From Leuctra nigra (Eukaryota; Arthropoda; Insecta; Plecoptera; Leuctridae), in NCBI GenBank assembly GCA_934045905.1, contig CAKOGZ010000120.1, positions 124,001 through 188,000 of the forward strand: a DNA stretch of 64,000 bases. Direction: 5' to 3'. This document shows, piece after piece, positions 8,400 to 20,900 of the stretch (the stretch's first letter is position 1; every line of letters begins with the position of its first letter). The notes below the pieces were generated by a model. It saw only the letters and a program-made list of their open reading frames with translations. It made no database searches and was not told the DNA's origin. The position numbers were made by a program, and so were the translations under genes.

Positions 8400-10021
8400 C
8401 TCTCTTAGAGTAATAGATTCGTCACAAAGTAGGAAACAAATAAAAAAATATCAATATGAGCTACTTCTAAAGTGGCACCCCCCTATTTTTATCGAATTTT
8501 CTTGAAGCCTACACAACGTTATGCCGAGAAATGAAATAAAACACTTTTCGAAAAAAAATAGGCTTATAAATAAAATTATAAAAAAGAACCCCACTCTGCC
8601 CCCTTGGAGTCGCCCGACGCTGCCCTGTCAGATTATTATATAATAAAGTTAGGTTAATACAGGTTAGCGAAGCGAGCGTAGCTGACTCATCACAAGCTTT
8701 AACCTCCATTGACTAAAAAATGGATGAAAACCTAGGAAATGAGGAAAATCTAAGGAACATTGTTAATTGTTACATTGTTACCTTTGTAGGCTAACCTACA
8801 TTGTTGGTCAATATACATTGACAAAAAAATGGATGAAAATCTATCGGGGGTCGACCCATCAGCTTCTGAATAACATGAACAGTTAATTCCGGCGAATCGG
8901 AGAGTCTGACATAAAAAAGTGTTTCTGCACTTTTTAAGCCTCTCACCATCTACTATATAGGGTAACGTTGTCAACTCTCTTAGAGTAATAGATTCGTCAC
9001 AAAGTAGGAAACAAATAAAAAAATATCAATATGAGCTACTTCTAAAGCGGCACCCCCCTATTTTTATCGAATTTTCTTGAAGCCTACACAACGTTATGCC
9101 GAGAAATGAAATAAAACACTTTTCGAAAATAGCAGGCTTAACATTAACATGTAAAAAAAAATCTCCCCTCTGCCTCCTGGTGTCGCCCGACGTTGCCCGG
9201 TCAGATAATTTTATAATAAAGTTAGGTTAGGGTAGGTTAGCGAAGCGAGCGAAGCGAGCGTAGCTGACCCTTAACAAGCTTTAACCTACAGTGACAAAAA
9301 ATTGATGAAAACCTATCTGGATTGTGCCCTTCTGCTTCTGAAGGACATAAACTAAGAAATGCGGCGTATCGGAGCGTCTGACAGAAAAAAGTGTTTCTGC
9401 ACTTTTTAAGCCTCTCTCCATCATCTATATAGTGTATCATTTTCAGCTCTCTAAGAGTAATAGATTCGTCACAAAGTAGGAAACAAACAAAACTTTTTCA
9501 ATATGACCTACTTCTAAAGTGGCACCCCCCTGTTTTTATCGAATTTTCTTGATGCCTACACAACGTTATGCCGAGAAATGTAATAAAACACTTTTCGCAA
9601 AAAAATAGGCTTATAAATAAAATTATAAAAAAGAACCCCACTCTGCCCCCTTGGAGTCGCCCGACGCTGCCCTGTCAGATTATTATATAATAAAGTTAGG
9701 TTAATACAGGTTAGCGAAGCGAGCGTAGCTGACTCATCACAAGCTTTAACCTCCATTGACTAAAAAATGGATGAAAACCTAGGAAATGAGGAAAATCTAA
9801 GGAACATTGTTAATTGTTACATTGTTACCTTTGTAGGCTAACCTACATTGTTGGTCAATATACATTGACAAAAAAATGGATGAAAATCTATCGGGGGTCG
9901 ACCCATCAGCTTCTGAATAACATGAACAGTTAATTCCGGCGAATCGGAGAGTCTGACATAAAAAAGTGTTTCTGCACTTTTTAAGCCTCTCACCATCTAC
10001 TATATAGGGTAACGTTGTCAA

Positions 10022-11540
10022 CTCTCTTAGAGTAATAGATTCGTCACAAAGTAGGAAACAAATAAAAATATATCAATATGAGCTACTTTTAAAGTGGCAC
10101 CCCCCTATTTTTATCGAATTTTCTTGAAGCCTACACAACGTTATGCCGAGAAATGAAATAAAACACTTTTCGAAAATAATAGGCTTAACATTAACATGTA
10201 AAAAAAAATCTCCCCTCTGCCTCCTGGAGTCGCCCGACGTTGCCCGGTCAGATAATTTTATAATAAAGTTAGGTTAGGGTAGGTTAGCGAAGCGAGCGAA
10301 GCGAGCGTAGCTGACCCTTAACAAGCTTTAACCTACAGTGACAAAAAATTGATGAAAACCTATCAGGATTGTGCCCTTCTGCTTCTGAAGGACATAAACT
10401 AAGAAATGCGGCGTATCGGAGCGTCTGACAGAAAAAAGTGTTTCTGCACTTTTTAAGCCTCTCTCCATCATCTATATGGTGTATCATTTTCAGCTCTCTA
10501 AGAGTAATAGATTCGTCACAAAGTAGGAAACAAACAAAACTTTTTCAATATGACCTACTTCTAAAGTGGCACCCCCCTGTTTTTATCGAATTTTCTTGAT
10601 GCCTACACAACGTTATGCCGAGAAATGTAATAAAACACTTTTCGCAAAAAAATAAGCTTATAAATAAAATTATAAAAAAGAACCCCACTCTGCCCCCTTG
10701 GAGTCGCCCGACGCTGCCCTGTCAGATTATTATATAATAAAGTTAGGTTAATACAGGTTAGCGAAGCGAGCGTAGCTGACTCATCACAAGCTTTAACCTC
10801 CATTGACTAAAAAATGGATGAAAACCTAGGAAATGAGGAAAATCTAAGGAACATTGTTAATTGTTACATTGTTACCTTTGTAGGCTAACCTACATTGTTG
10901 GTCAATATACATTGACAAAAAAATGGATGAAAATCTATCGGGGGTCGACCCATCAGCTTCTGAATAACATGAACAGTTAATTCCGGCGAATCGGAGAGTC
11001 TGACATAAAAAAGTGTTTCTGCACTTTTTAAGCCTCTCACCATCTACTATATAGGGTAACGTTGTCAACTCTCTTAGAGTAATAGATTCGTCACAAAGTA
11101 GGAAACAAATAAAAAAATATCAATATGAGCTACTTCTAAAGTGGCACCCCCCTATTTTTATCGAATTTTCTTGAAGCCTACACAACGTTATGCCGAGAAA
11201 TGAAATAAAACACTTTTCGAAAATAATAGGCTTAACATTAACATGTAAAAAAAAATCTCCCCTCTGCCTCCTGGAGTCGCCCGACGTTGCCCGGTCAGAT
11301 AATTTTATAATAAAGTTAGGTTAGGGTAGGTTAGCGAAGCGAGCGAAGCGAGCGTAGCTGACCCTTAACAAGCTTTAACCTACAGTGACAAAAAATTGAT
11401 GAAAACCTATCAGGATTGTGCCCTTCTGCTTCTGAAGGACATAAACTAAGAAATGCGGCGTATCGGAGCGTCTGACAGAAAAAAGTGTTTCTGCACTTTT
11501 TAAGCCTCTCTCCATCATCTATATGGTGTATCATTTTCAG
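10022..11540. repeat. A-B-A stretch, partial copy of 3744-5262
   Basis: Monomers: A 10022-10493 (ATATATC, CTTTTAAAG subtype), B 10494-11068 (AAGCTTATAAAT subtype), A 11069-11540. They match 3744-5262 at an offset of 6,278 bp, so the 6,278-bp block appears to begin a second tandem copy here. The match continues into the next B (11541) but without its CCGGTGAATC change, and then the order changes. Confidence 0.85.
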
Positions 11541-14500
11541 CTCTCTGAGAGTAATAGATTCGTCACAAAGTAGGAAACAAACAAAACTTTTTCAATATGA
11601 CCTACTTCTAAAGTGGCACCCCCCTGTTTTTATCGAATTTTCTTGATGCCTACACAACGTTATGCCGAGAAATGTAATAAAACACTTTTCGCAAAAAAAT
11701 AGGCTTATAAATAAAATTATAAAAAAGAACCCCACGCTGCCCCCTTGGAGTCGCCCGACGCTGCCCTGTCAGATTATTATATAATAAAGTTAGGTTAATA
11801 CAGGTTAGCGAAGCGAGCGTAGCTGACTCATCACAAGCTTTAACCTCCATTGACTAAAAAATGGATGAAAACCTAGGAAATGAGGAAAATCTAAGGAACA
11901 TTGTTAATTGTTACATTGTTACCTTTGTAGGCTAACCTACATTGTTGGTCAATAAACATTGACAAAAAAATGGATGAAAATCTATCGGGGGTCGACCCAT
12001 CAGCTTCTGAATAACATGAACAGTTAATTCCGGCGAATCGGAGAGTCTGACATAAAAAAGTGTTTCTGCACTTTTTAAGCCTCTCACCATCTACTATATA
12101 GGGTAACGTTGTCAACTCTCTTAGAGTAATAGATTCGTCACAAAGTAGGAAACAAATAAAAAAATATCAATATGAGCTACTTCTAAAGTGGCACCCCCCT
12201 ATTTTTATCGAATTTTCTTGAAGCCTACACAACGTTATGCCGAGAAATGAAATAAAACACTTTTCGAAAATAATAGGCTTAACATTAACATGTAAAAAAA
12301 AATCTCCCCTCTGCCTCCTGGTGTCGCCCGACGTTGCCCGGTCAGATAATTTTATAATAAAGTTAGGTTAGGGTAGGTTAGCGAAGCGAGCGAAGCGAGC
12401 GTAGCTGACCCTTAACAAGCTTTAACCTACAGTGACAAAAAATTGATGAAAACCTATCAGGATTGTGCCCTTCTGCTTCTGAAGGACATAAACTAAGAAA
12501 TGCGGCGTATCGGAGCGTCTGACAGAAAAAAGTGTTTCTGCACTTTTTAAGCCTCTCTCCATCATCTATATGGTGTATCATTTTCAGCTCTCTGAGAGTA
12601 ATAGATTCGTCACAAAGTAGGAAACAAACAAAACTTTTTCAATATGACCTACTTCTAAAGTGGCACCCCCCTGTTTTTATCGAATTTTCTTGATGCCTAC
12701 ACAACGTTATGCCGAGAAATGTAATAAAACACTTTTCGCAAAAAAATAGGCTTATAAATAAAATTATAAAAAAGAACCCCACGCTGCCCCCTTGGAGTCG
12801 CCCGACGCTGCCCTGTCAGATTATTATATAATAAAGTTAGGTTAATACAGGTTAGCGAAGCGAGCGTAGCTGACTCATCACAAGCTTTAACCTCCATTGA
12901 CTAAAAAATGGATGAAAACCTAGGAAATGAGGAAAATCTAAGGAACATTGTTAATTGTTACATTGTTACCTTTGTAGGCTAACCTACATTGTTGGTCAAT
13001 AAACATTGACAAAAAAATGGATGAAAATCTATCGGGGGTCGACCCATCAGCTTCTGAATAACATGAACAGTTAATTCCGGCGAATCGGAGAGTCTGACAT
13101 AAAAAAGTGTTTCTGCACTTTTTAAGCCTCTCACCATCTACTATATAGGGTAACGTTGTCAACTCTCTTAGAGTAATAGATTCGTCACAAAGTAGGAAAC
13201 AAATAAAAAAATATCAATATGAGCTACTTCTAAAGTGGCACCCCCCTATTTTTATCGAATTTTCTTGAAGCCTACACAACGTTATGCCGAGAAATGAAAT
13301 AAAACACTTTTCGAAAATAATAGGCTTAACATTAACATGTAAAAAAAAATCTCCCCTCTGCCTCCTGGTGTCGCCCGACGTTGCCCGGTCAGATAATTTT
13401 ATAATAAAGTTAGGTTAGGGTAGGTTAGCGAAGCGAGCGAAGCGAGCGTAGCTGACCCTTAACAAGCTTTAACCTACAGTGACAAAAAATTGATGAAAAC
13501 CTATCAGGATTGTGCCCTTCTGCTTCTGAAGGACATAAACTAAGAAATGCGGCGTATCGGAGCGTCTGACAGAAAAAAGTGTTTCTGCACTTTTTAAGCC
13601 TCTCTCTATCATCTTTATGGTGTATCATTTTCAGCTCTCTAAGAGTAATAGATTCGTCACAAAGTAGGAAACAAACAAAACTTTTTCAATATGACCTACT
13701 TCTAAAGTGGCACCCCCCTGTTTTTATCGAATTTTCTTGATGCCTACACAACGTTATGCCGAGAAATGAAATAAAACACTTTTCGAAAATAATAGGCTTA
13801 ACATTAACATGTAAAGAAAAATCTCCCCTCTGCCTCCTGGTGTCGCCCGACGTTGCCCGGTCAGATAATTTTATAATAAAGTTAGGTAAATACAGGTTAG
13901 CGAAGCGAGCGTAGCTGACTCATCACAAGCTTTAACCTCCATTGACTAAAAAATGGATGAAAACCTAGGAAATGAGGAAAATCTAAGGAACATTGTTAAT
14001 TGTTACATTGTTACCTTTGTAGGCTAACCTACATTGTTGGTCAATATACATTGACAAAAAAATGGATGAAAATCTATCGGGGGTCGACCCATCAGCTTCT
14101 GAATAACATGAACAGTTAATTCCGGCGAATCGGAGAGTCTGACATAAAAAAGTGTTTCTGCACTTTTTAAGCCTCTCACCATCTACTATATAGGGTAACG
14201 TTGTCAACTCTCTTAGAGTAATAGATTCGTCACAAAGTAGGAAACAAATAAAAAAATATCAATATGAGCTACTTCTAAAGTGGCACCCCCCTATTTTTAT
14301 CGAATTTTCTTGAAGCCTACACAACGTTATGCCGAGAAATGAAATAAAACACTTTTCGAAAAAAAATAGGCTTATAAATAAAATTATAAAAAAGAACCCC
14401 ACTCTGCCCCCTTGGAGTCGCCCGACGCTGCCCTGTCAGATTATTATATAATAAAGTTAGGTTAATACAGGTTAGCGAAGCGAGCGTAGCTGACTCATCA

Positions 14501-17500
14501 CAAGCTTTAACCTCCATTGACTAAAAAATGGATGAAAACCTAGGAAATGAGGAAAATCTAAGGAACATTGTTAATTGTTACATTGTTACCTTTGTAGGCT
14601 AACCTACATTGTTGGTCAATATACATTGACAAAAAAATGGATGAAAATCTATCGGGGGTCGACCCATCAGCTTCTGAATAACATGAACAGTTAATTCCGG
14701 CGAATCGGAGAGTCTGACATAAAAAAGTGTTTCTGCACTTTTTAAGCCTCTCACCATCTACTATATAGGGTAACGTTGTCAACTCTCTTAGAGTAATAGA
14801 TTCGTCACAAAGTAGGAAACAAATAAAAAAATATCAATATGAGCTACTTCTAAAGCGGCACCCCCCTATTTTTATCGAATTTTCTTGAAGCCTACACAAC
14901 GTTATGCCGAGAAATGAAATAAAACACTTTTCGAAAATAGCAGGCTTAACATTAACATGTAAAAAAAAATCTCCCCTCTGCCTCCTGGTGTCGCCCGACG
15001 TTGCCCGGTCAGATAATTTTATAATAAAGTTAGGTTAGGGTAGGTTAGCGAAGCGAGCGAAGCGAGCGTAGCTGACCCTTAACAAGCTTTAACCTACAGT
15101 GACAAAAAATTGATGAAAACCTATCTGGATTGTGCCCTTCTGCTTCTGAAGGACATAAACTAAGAAATGCGGCGTATCGGAGCGTCTGACAGAAAAAAGT
15201 GTTTCTGCACTTTTTAAGCCTCTCTCCATCATCTATATAGTGTATCATTTTCAGCTCTCTAAGAGTAATAGATTCGTCACAAAGTAGGAAACAAACAAAA
15301 CTTTTTCAATATGACCTACTTCTAAAGTGGCACCCCCCTGTTTTTATCGAATTTTCTTGATGCCTACACAACGTTATGCCGAGAAATGTAATAAAACACT
15401 TTTCGCAAAAAAATAGGCTTATAAATAAAATTATAAAAAAGAACCCCACTCTGCCCCCTTGGAGTCGCCCGACGCTGCCCTGTCAGATTATTATATAATA
15501 AAGTTAGGTTAATACAGGTTAGCGAAGCGAGCGTAGCTGACTCATCACAAGCTTTAACCTCCATTGACTAAAAAATGGATGAAAACCTAGGAAATGAGGA
15601 AAATCTAAGGAACATTGTTAATTGTTACATTGTTACCTTTGTAGGCTAACCTACATTGTTGGTCAATATACATTGACAAAAAAATGGATGAAAATCTATC
15701 GGGGGTCGACCCATCAGCTTCTGAATAACATGAACAGTTAATTCCGGCGAATCGGAGAGTCTGACATAAAAAAGTGTTTCTGCACTTTTTAAGCCTCTCA
15801 CCATCTACTATATAGGGTAACGTTGTCAACTCTCTTAGAGTAATAGATTCGTCACAAAGTAGGAAACAAATAAAAAAATATCAATATGAGCTACTTCTAA
15901 AGTGGCACCCCCCTATTTTTATCGAATTTTCTTGAAGCCTACACAACGTTATGCCGAGAAATGAAATAAAACACTTTTCGAAAATAATAGGCTTAACATT
16001 AACATGTAAAAAAAAATCTCCCCTCTGCCTCCTGGTGTCGCCCGACGTTGCCCGGTCAGATAATTTTATAATAAAGTTAGGTTAGGGTAGGTTAGCGAAG
16101 CGAGCGAAGCGAGCGTAGCTGACCCTTAACAAGCTTTAACCTACAGTGACAAAAAATTGATGAAAACCTATCAGGATTGTGCCCTTCTGCTTCTGAAGGA
16201 CATAAACTAAGAAATGCGGCGTATCGGAGCGTCTGACAGAAAAAAGTGTTTCTGCACTTTTTAAGCCTCTCTCTATCATCTTTATGGTGTATCATTTTCA
16301 GCTCTCTAAGAGTAATAGATTCGTCACAAAGTAGGAAACAAACAAAACTTTTTCAATATGACCTACTTCTAAAGTGGCACCCCCCTGTTTTTATCGAATT
16401 TTCTTGATGCCTACACAACGTTATGCCGAGAAATGAAATAAAACACTTTTCGAAAATAATAGGCTTAACATTAACATGTAAAGAAAAATCTCCCCTCTGC
16501 CTCCTGGTGTCGCCCGACGTTGCCCGGTCAGATAATTTTATAATAAAGTTAGGTAAATACAGGTTAGCGAAGCGAGCGTAGCTGACTCATCACAAGCTTT
16601 AACCTCCATTGACTAAAAAATGGATGAAAACCTAGGAAATGAGGAAAATCTAAGGAACATTGTTAATTGTTACATTGTTACCTTTGTAGGCTAACCTACA
16701 TTGTTGGTCAATATACATTGACAAAAAAATGGATGAAAATCTATCGGGGGTCGACCCATCAGCTTCTGAATAACATGAACAGTTAATTCCGGCGAATCGG
16801 AGAGTCTGACATAAAAAAGTGTTTCTGCACTTTTTAAGCCTCTCACCATCTACTATATAGGGTAACGTTGTCAACTCTCTTAGAGTAATAGATTCGTCAC
16901 AAAGTAGGAAACAAATAAAAAAATATCAATATGAGCTACTTCTAAAGTGGCACCCCCCTATTTTTATCGAATTTTCTTGAAGCCTACACAACGTTATGCC
17001 GAGAAATGAAATAAAACACTTTTCGAAAAAAAATAGGCTTATAAATAAAATTATAAAAAAGAACCCCACTCTGCCCCCTTGGAGTCGCCCGACGCTGCCC
17101 TGTCAGATTATTATATAATAAAGTTAGGTTAATACAGGTTAGCGAAGCGAGCGTAGCTGACTCATCACAAGCTTTAACCTCCATTGACTAAAAAATGGAT
17201 GAAAACCTAGGAAATGAGGAAAATCTAAGGAACATTGTTAATTGTTACATTGTTACCTTTGTAGGCTAACCTACATTGTTGGTCAATATACATTGACAAA
17301 AAAATGGATGAAAATCTATCGGGGGTCGACCCATCAGCTTCTGAATAACATGAACAGTTAATTCCGGCGAATCGGAGAGTCTGACATAAAAAAGTGTTTC
17401 TGCACTTTTTAAGCCTCTCACCATCTACTATATAGGGTAACGTTGTCAACTCTCTTAGAGTAATAGATTCGTCACAAAGTAGGAAACAAATAAAAAAATA

Positions 17501-17920
17501 TCAATATGAGCTACTTCTAAAGCGGCACCCCCCTATTTTTATCGAATTTTCTTGAAGCCTACACAACGTTATGCCGAGAAATGAAATAAAACACTTTTCG
17601 AAAATAGCAGGCTTAACATTAACATGTAAAAAAAATCTCCCCTCTGCCTCCTGGTGTCGCCCGACGTTGCCCGGTCAGATAATTTTATAATAAAGTTAGG
17701 TTAGGGTAGGTTAGCGAAGCGAGCGAAGCGAGCGTAGCTGACCCTTAACAAGCTTTAACCTACAGTGACAAAAAATTGATGAAAACCTATCTGGATTGTG
17801 CCCTTCTGCTTCTGAAGGACATAAACTAAGAAATGCGGCGTATCGGAGCGTCTGACAGAAAAAAGTGTTTCTGCACTTTTTAAGCCTCTCTCCATCATCT
17901 ATATAGTGTATCATTTTCAG
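11541..17920. repeat. 6,380-bp 12-monomer higher-order repeat, copy 1
   Basis: Monomers: B 11541-12115, A 12116-12587, B 12588-13162, A(K) 13163-13634, C 13635-14207, B' 14208-14782, A 14783-15254, B 15255-15829, A(K) 15830-16301, C 16302-16874, B' 16875-17449, A 17450-17920. The first and third monomers are the CACGCTG/CAATAAACATT subtype of B. 13163-15829 is a full 2,667-bp A(K)-C-B'-A-B cassette, and a second cassette starts at 15830. The last A is 471 bp because its poly-A tract has eight instead of nine A. Directly followed by copy 2. Confidence 0.92.
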
Positions 17921-20900
17921 CTCTCTGAGAGTAATAGATTCGTCACAAAGTAGGAAACAAACAAAACTTTTTCAATATGACCTACTTCTAAAGTGGCACC
18001 CCCCTGTTTTTATCGAATTTTCTTGATGCCTACACAACGTTATGCCGAGAAATGTAATAAAACACTTTTCGCAAAAAAATAGGCTTATAAATAAAATTAT
18101 AAAAAAGAACCCCACGCTGCCCCCTTGGAGTCGCCCGACGCTGCCCTGTCAGATTATTATATAATAAAGTTAGGTTAATACAGGTTAGCGAAGCGAGCGT
18201 AGCTGACTCATCACAAGCTTTAACCTCCATTGACTAAAAAATGGATGAAAACCTAGGAAATGAGGAAAATCTAAGGAACATTGTTAATTGTTACATTGTT
18301 ACCTTTGTAGGCTAACCTACATTGTTGGTCAATAAACATTGACAAAAAAATGGATGAAAATCTATCGGGGGTCGACCCATCAGCTTCTGAATAACATGAA
18401 CAGTTAATTCCGGCGAATCGGAGAGTCTGACATAAAAAAGTGTTTCTGCACTTTTTAAGCCTCTCACCATCTACTATATAGGGTAACGTTGTCAACTCTC
18501 TTAGAGTAATAGATTCGTCACAAAGTAGGAAACAAATAAAAAAATATCAATATGAGCTACTTCTAAAGTGGCACCCCCCTATTTTTATCGAATTTTCTTG
18601 AAGCCTACACAACGTTATGCCGAGAAATGAAATAAAACACTTTTCGAAAATAATAGGCTTAACATTAACATGTAAAAAAAAATCTCCCCTCTGCCTCCTG
18701 GTGTCGCCCGACGTTGCCCGGTCAGATAATTTTATAATAAAGTTAGGTTAGGGTAGGTTAGCGAAGCGAGCGAAGCGAGCGTAGCTGACCCTTAACAAGC
18801 TTTAACCTACAGTGACAAAAAATTGATGAAAACCTATCAGGATTGTGCCCTTCTGCTTCTGAAGGACATAAACTAAGAAATGCGGCGTATCGGAGCGTCT
18901 GACAGAAAAAAGTGTTTCTGCACTTTTTAAGCCTCTCTCCATCATCTATATGGTGTATCATTTTCAGCTCTCTGAGAGTAATAGATTCGTCACAAAGTAG
19001 GAAACAAACAAAACTTTTTCAATATGACCTACTTCTAAAGTGGCACCCCCCTGTTTTTATCGAATTTTCTTGATGCCTACACAACGTTATGCCGAGAAAT
19101 GTAATAAAACACTTTTCGCAAAAAAATAGGCTTATAAATAAAATTATAAAAAAGAACCCCACGCTGCCCCCTTGGAGTCGCCCGACGCTGCCCTGTCAGA
19201 TTATTATATAATAAAGTTAGGTTAATACAGGTTAGCGAAGCGAGCGTAGCTGACTCATCACAAGCTTTAACCTCCATTGACTAAAAAATGGATGAAAACC
19301 TAGGAAATGAGGAAAATCTAAGGAACATTGTTAATTGTTACATTGTTACCTTTGTAGGCTAACCTACATTGTTGGTCAATAAACATTGACAAAAAAATGG
19401 ATGAAAATCTATCGGGGGTCGACCCATCAGCTTCTGAATAACATGAACAGTTAATTCCGGCGAATCGGAGAGTCTGACATAAAAAAGTGTTTCTGCACTT
19501 TTTAAGCCTCTCACCATCTACTATATAGGGTAACGTTGTCAACTCTCTTAGAGTAATAGATTCGTCACAAAGTAGGAAACAAATAAAAAAATATCAATAT
19601 GAGCTACTTCTAAAGTGGCACCCCCCTATTTTTATCGAATTTTCTTGAAGCCTACACAACGTTATGCCGAGAAATGAAATAAAACACTTTTCGAAAATAA
19701 TAGGCTTAACATTAACATGTAAAAAAAAATCTCCCCTCTGCCTCCTGGTGTCGCCCGACGTTGCCCGGTCAGATAATTTTATAATAAAGTTAGGTTAGGG
19801 TAGGTTAGCGAAGCGAGCGAAGCGAGCGTAGCTGACCCTTAACAAGCTTTAACCTACAGTGACAAAAAATTGATGAAAACCTATCAGGATTGTGCCCTTC
19901 TGCTTCTGAAGGACATAAACTAAGAAATGCGGCGTATCGGAGCGTCTGACAGAAAAAAGTGTTTCTGCACTTTTTAAGCCTCTCTCTATCATCTTTATGG
20001 TGTATCATTTTCAGCTCTCTAAGAGTAATAGATTCGTCACAAAGTAGGAAACAAACAAAACTTTTTCAATATGACCTACTTCTAAAGTGGCACCCCCCTG
20101 TTTTTATCGAATTTTCTTGATGCCTACACAACGTTATGCCGAGAAATGAAATAAAACACTTTTCGAAAATAATAGGCTTAACATTAACATGTAAAGAAAA
20201 ATCTCCCCTCTGCCTCCTGGTGTCGCCCGACGTTGCCCGGTCAGATAATTTTATAATAAAGTTAGGTAAATACAGGTTAGCGAAGCGAGCGTAGCTGACT
20301 CATCACAAGCTTTAACCTCCATTGACTAAAAAATGGATGAAAACCTAGGAAATGAGGAAAATCTAAGGAACATTGTTAATTGTTACATTGTTACCTTTGT
20401 AGGCTAACCTACATTGTTGGTCAATATACATTGACAAAAAAATGGATGAAAATCTATCGGGGGTCGACCCATCAGCTTCTGAATAACATGAACAGTTAAT
20501 TCCGGCGAATCGGAGAGTCTGACATAAAAAAGTGTTTCTGCACTTTTTAAGCCTCTCACCATCTACTATATAGGGTAACGTTGTCAACTCTCTTAGAGTA
20601 ATAGATTCGTCACAAAGTAGGAAACAAATAAAAAAATATCAATATGAGCTACTTCTAAAGTGGCACCCCCCTATTTTTATCGAATTTTCTTGAAGCCTAC
20701 ACAACGTTATGCCGAGAAATGAAATAAAACACTTTTCGAAAAAAAATAGGCTTATAAATAAAATTATAAAAAAGAACCCCACTCTGCCCCCTTGGAGTCG
20801 CCCGACGCTGCCCTGTCAGATTATTATATAATAAAGTTAGGTTAATACAGGTTAGCGAAGCGAGCGTAGCTGACTCATCACAAGCTTTAACCTCCATTGA

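Larger units (their letters stand above)
3744..10021. repeat. 6,278-bp higher-order block, copy 1
   Basis: Twelve monomers: A 3744-4215, B 4216-4790, A 4791-5262, B 5263-5837, A 5838-6308, A' 6309-6779, B' 6780-7354, A(K) 7355-7826, C 7827-8399, B' 8400-8974, A 8975-9446, B 9447-10021. The same order, monomer lengths and rare variants recur at 25925-32202, exactly 22,181 bp away: AAGCTTATAAAT in the first B, CCGGTGAATC in the second B, the 12-A tract with CCC in both 471-bp monomers, the A' recombinant, and TTGTTTCC in the first B'. The block includes one complete A(K)-C-B'-A-B cassette (7355-10021). Confidence 0.92.
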
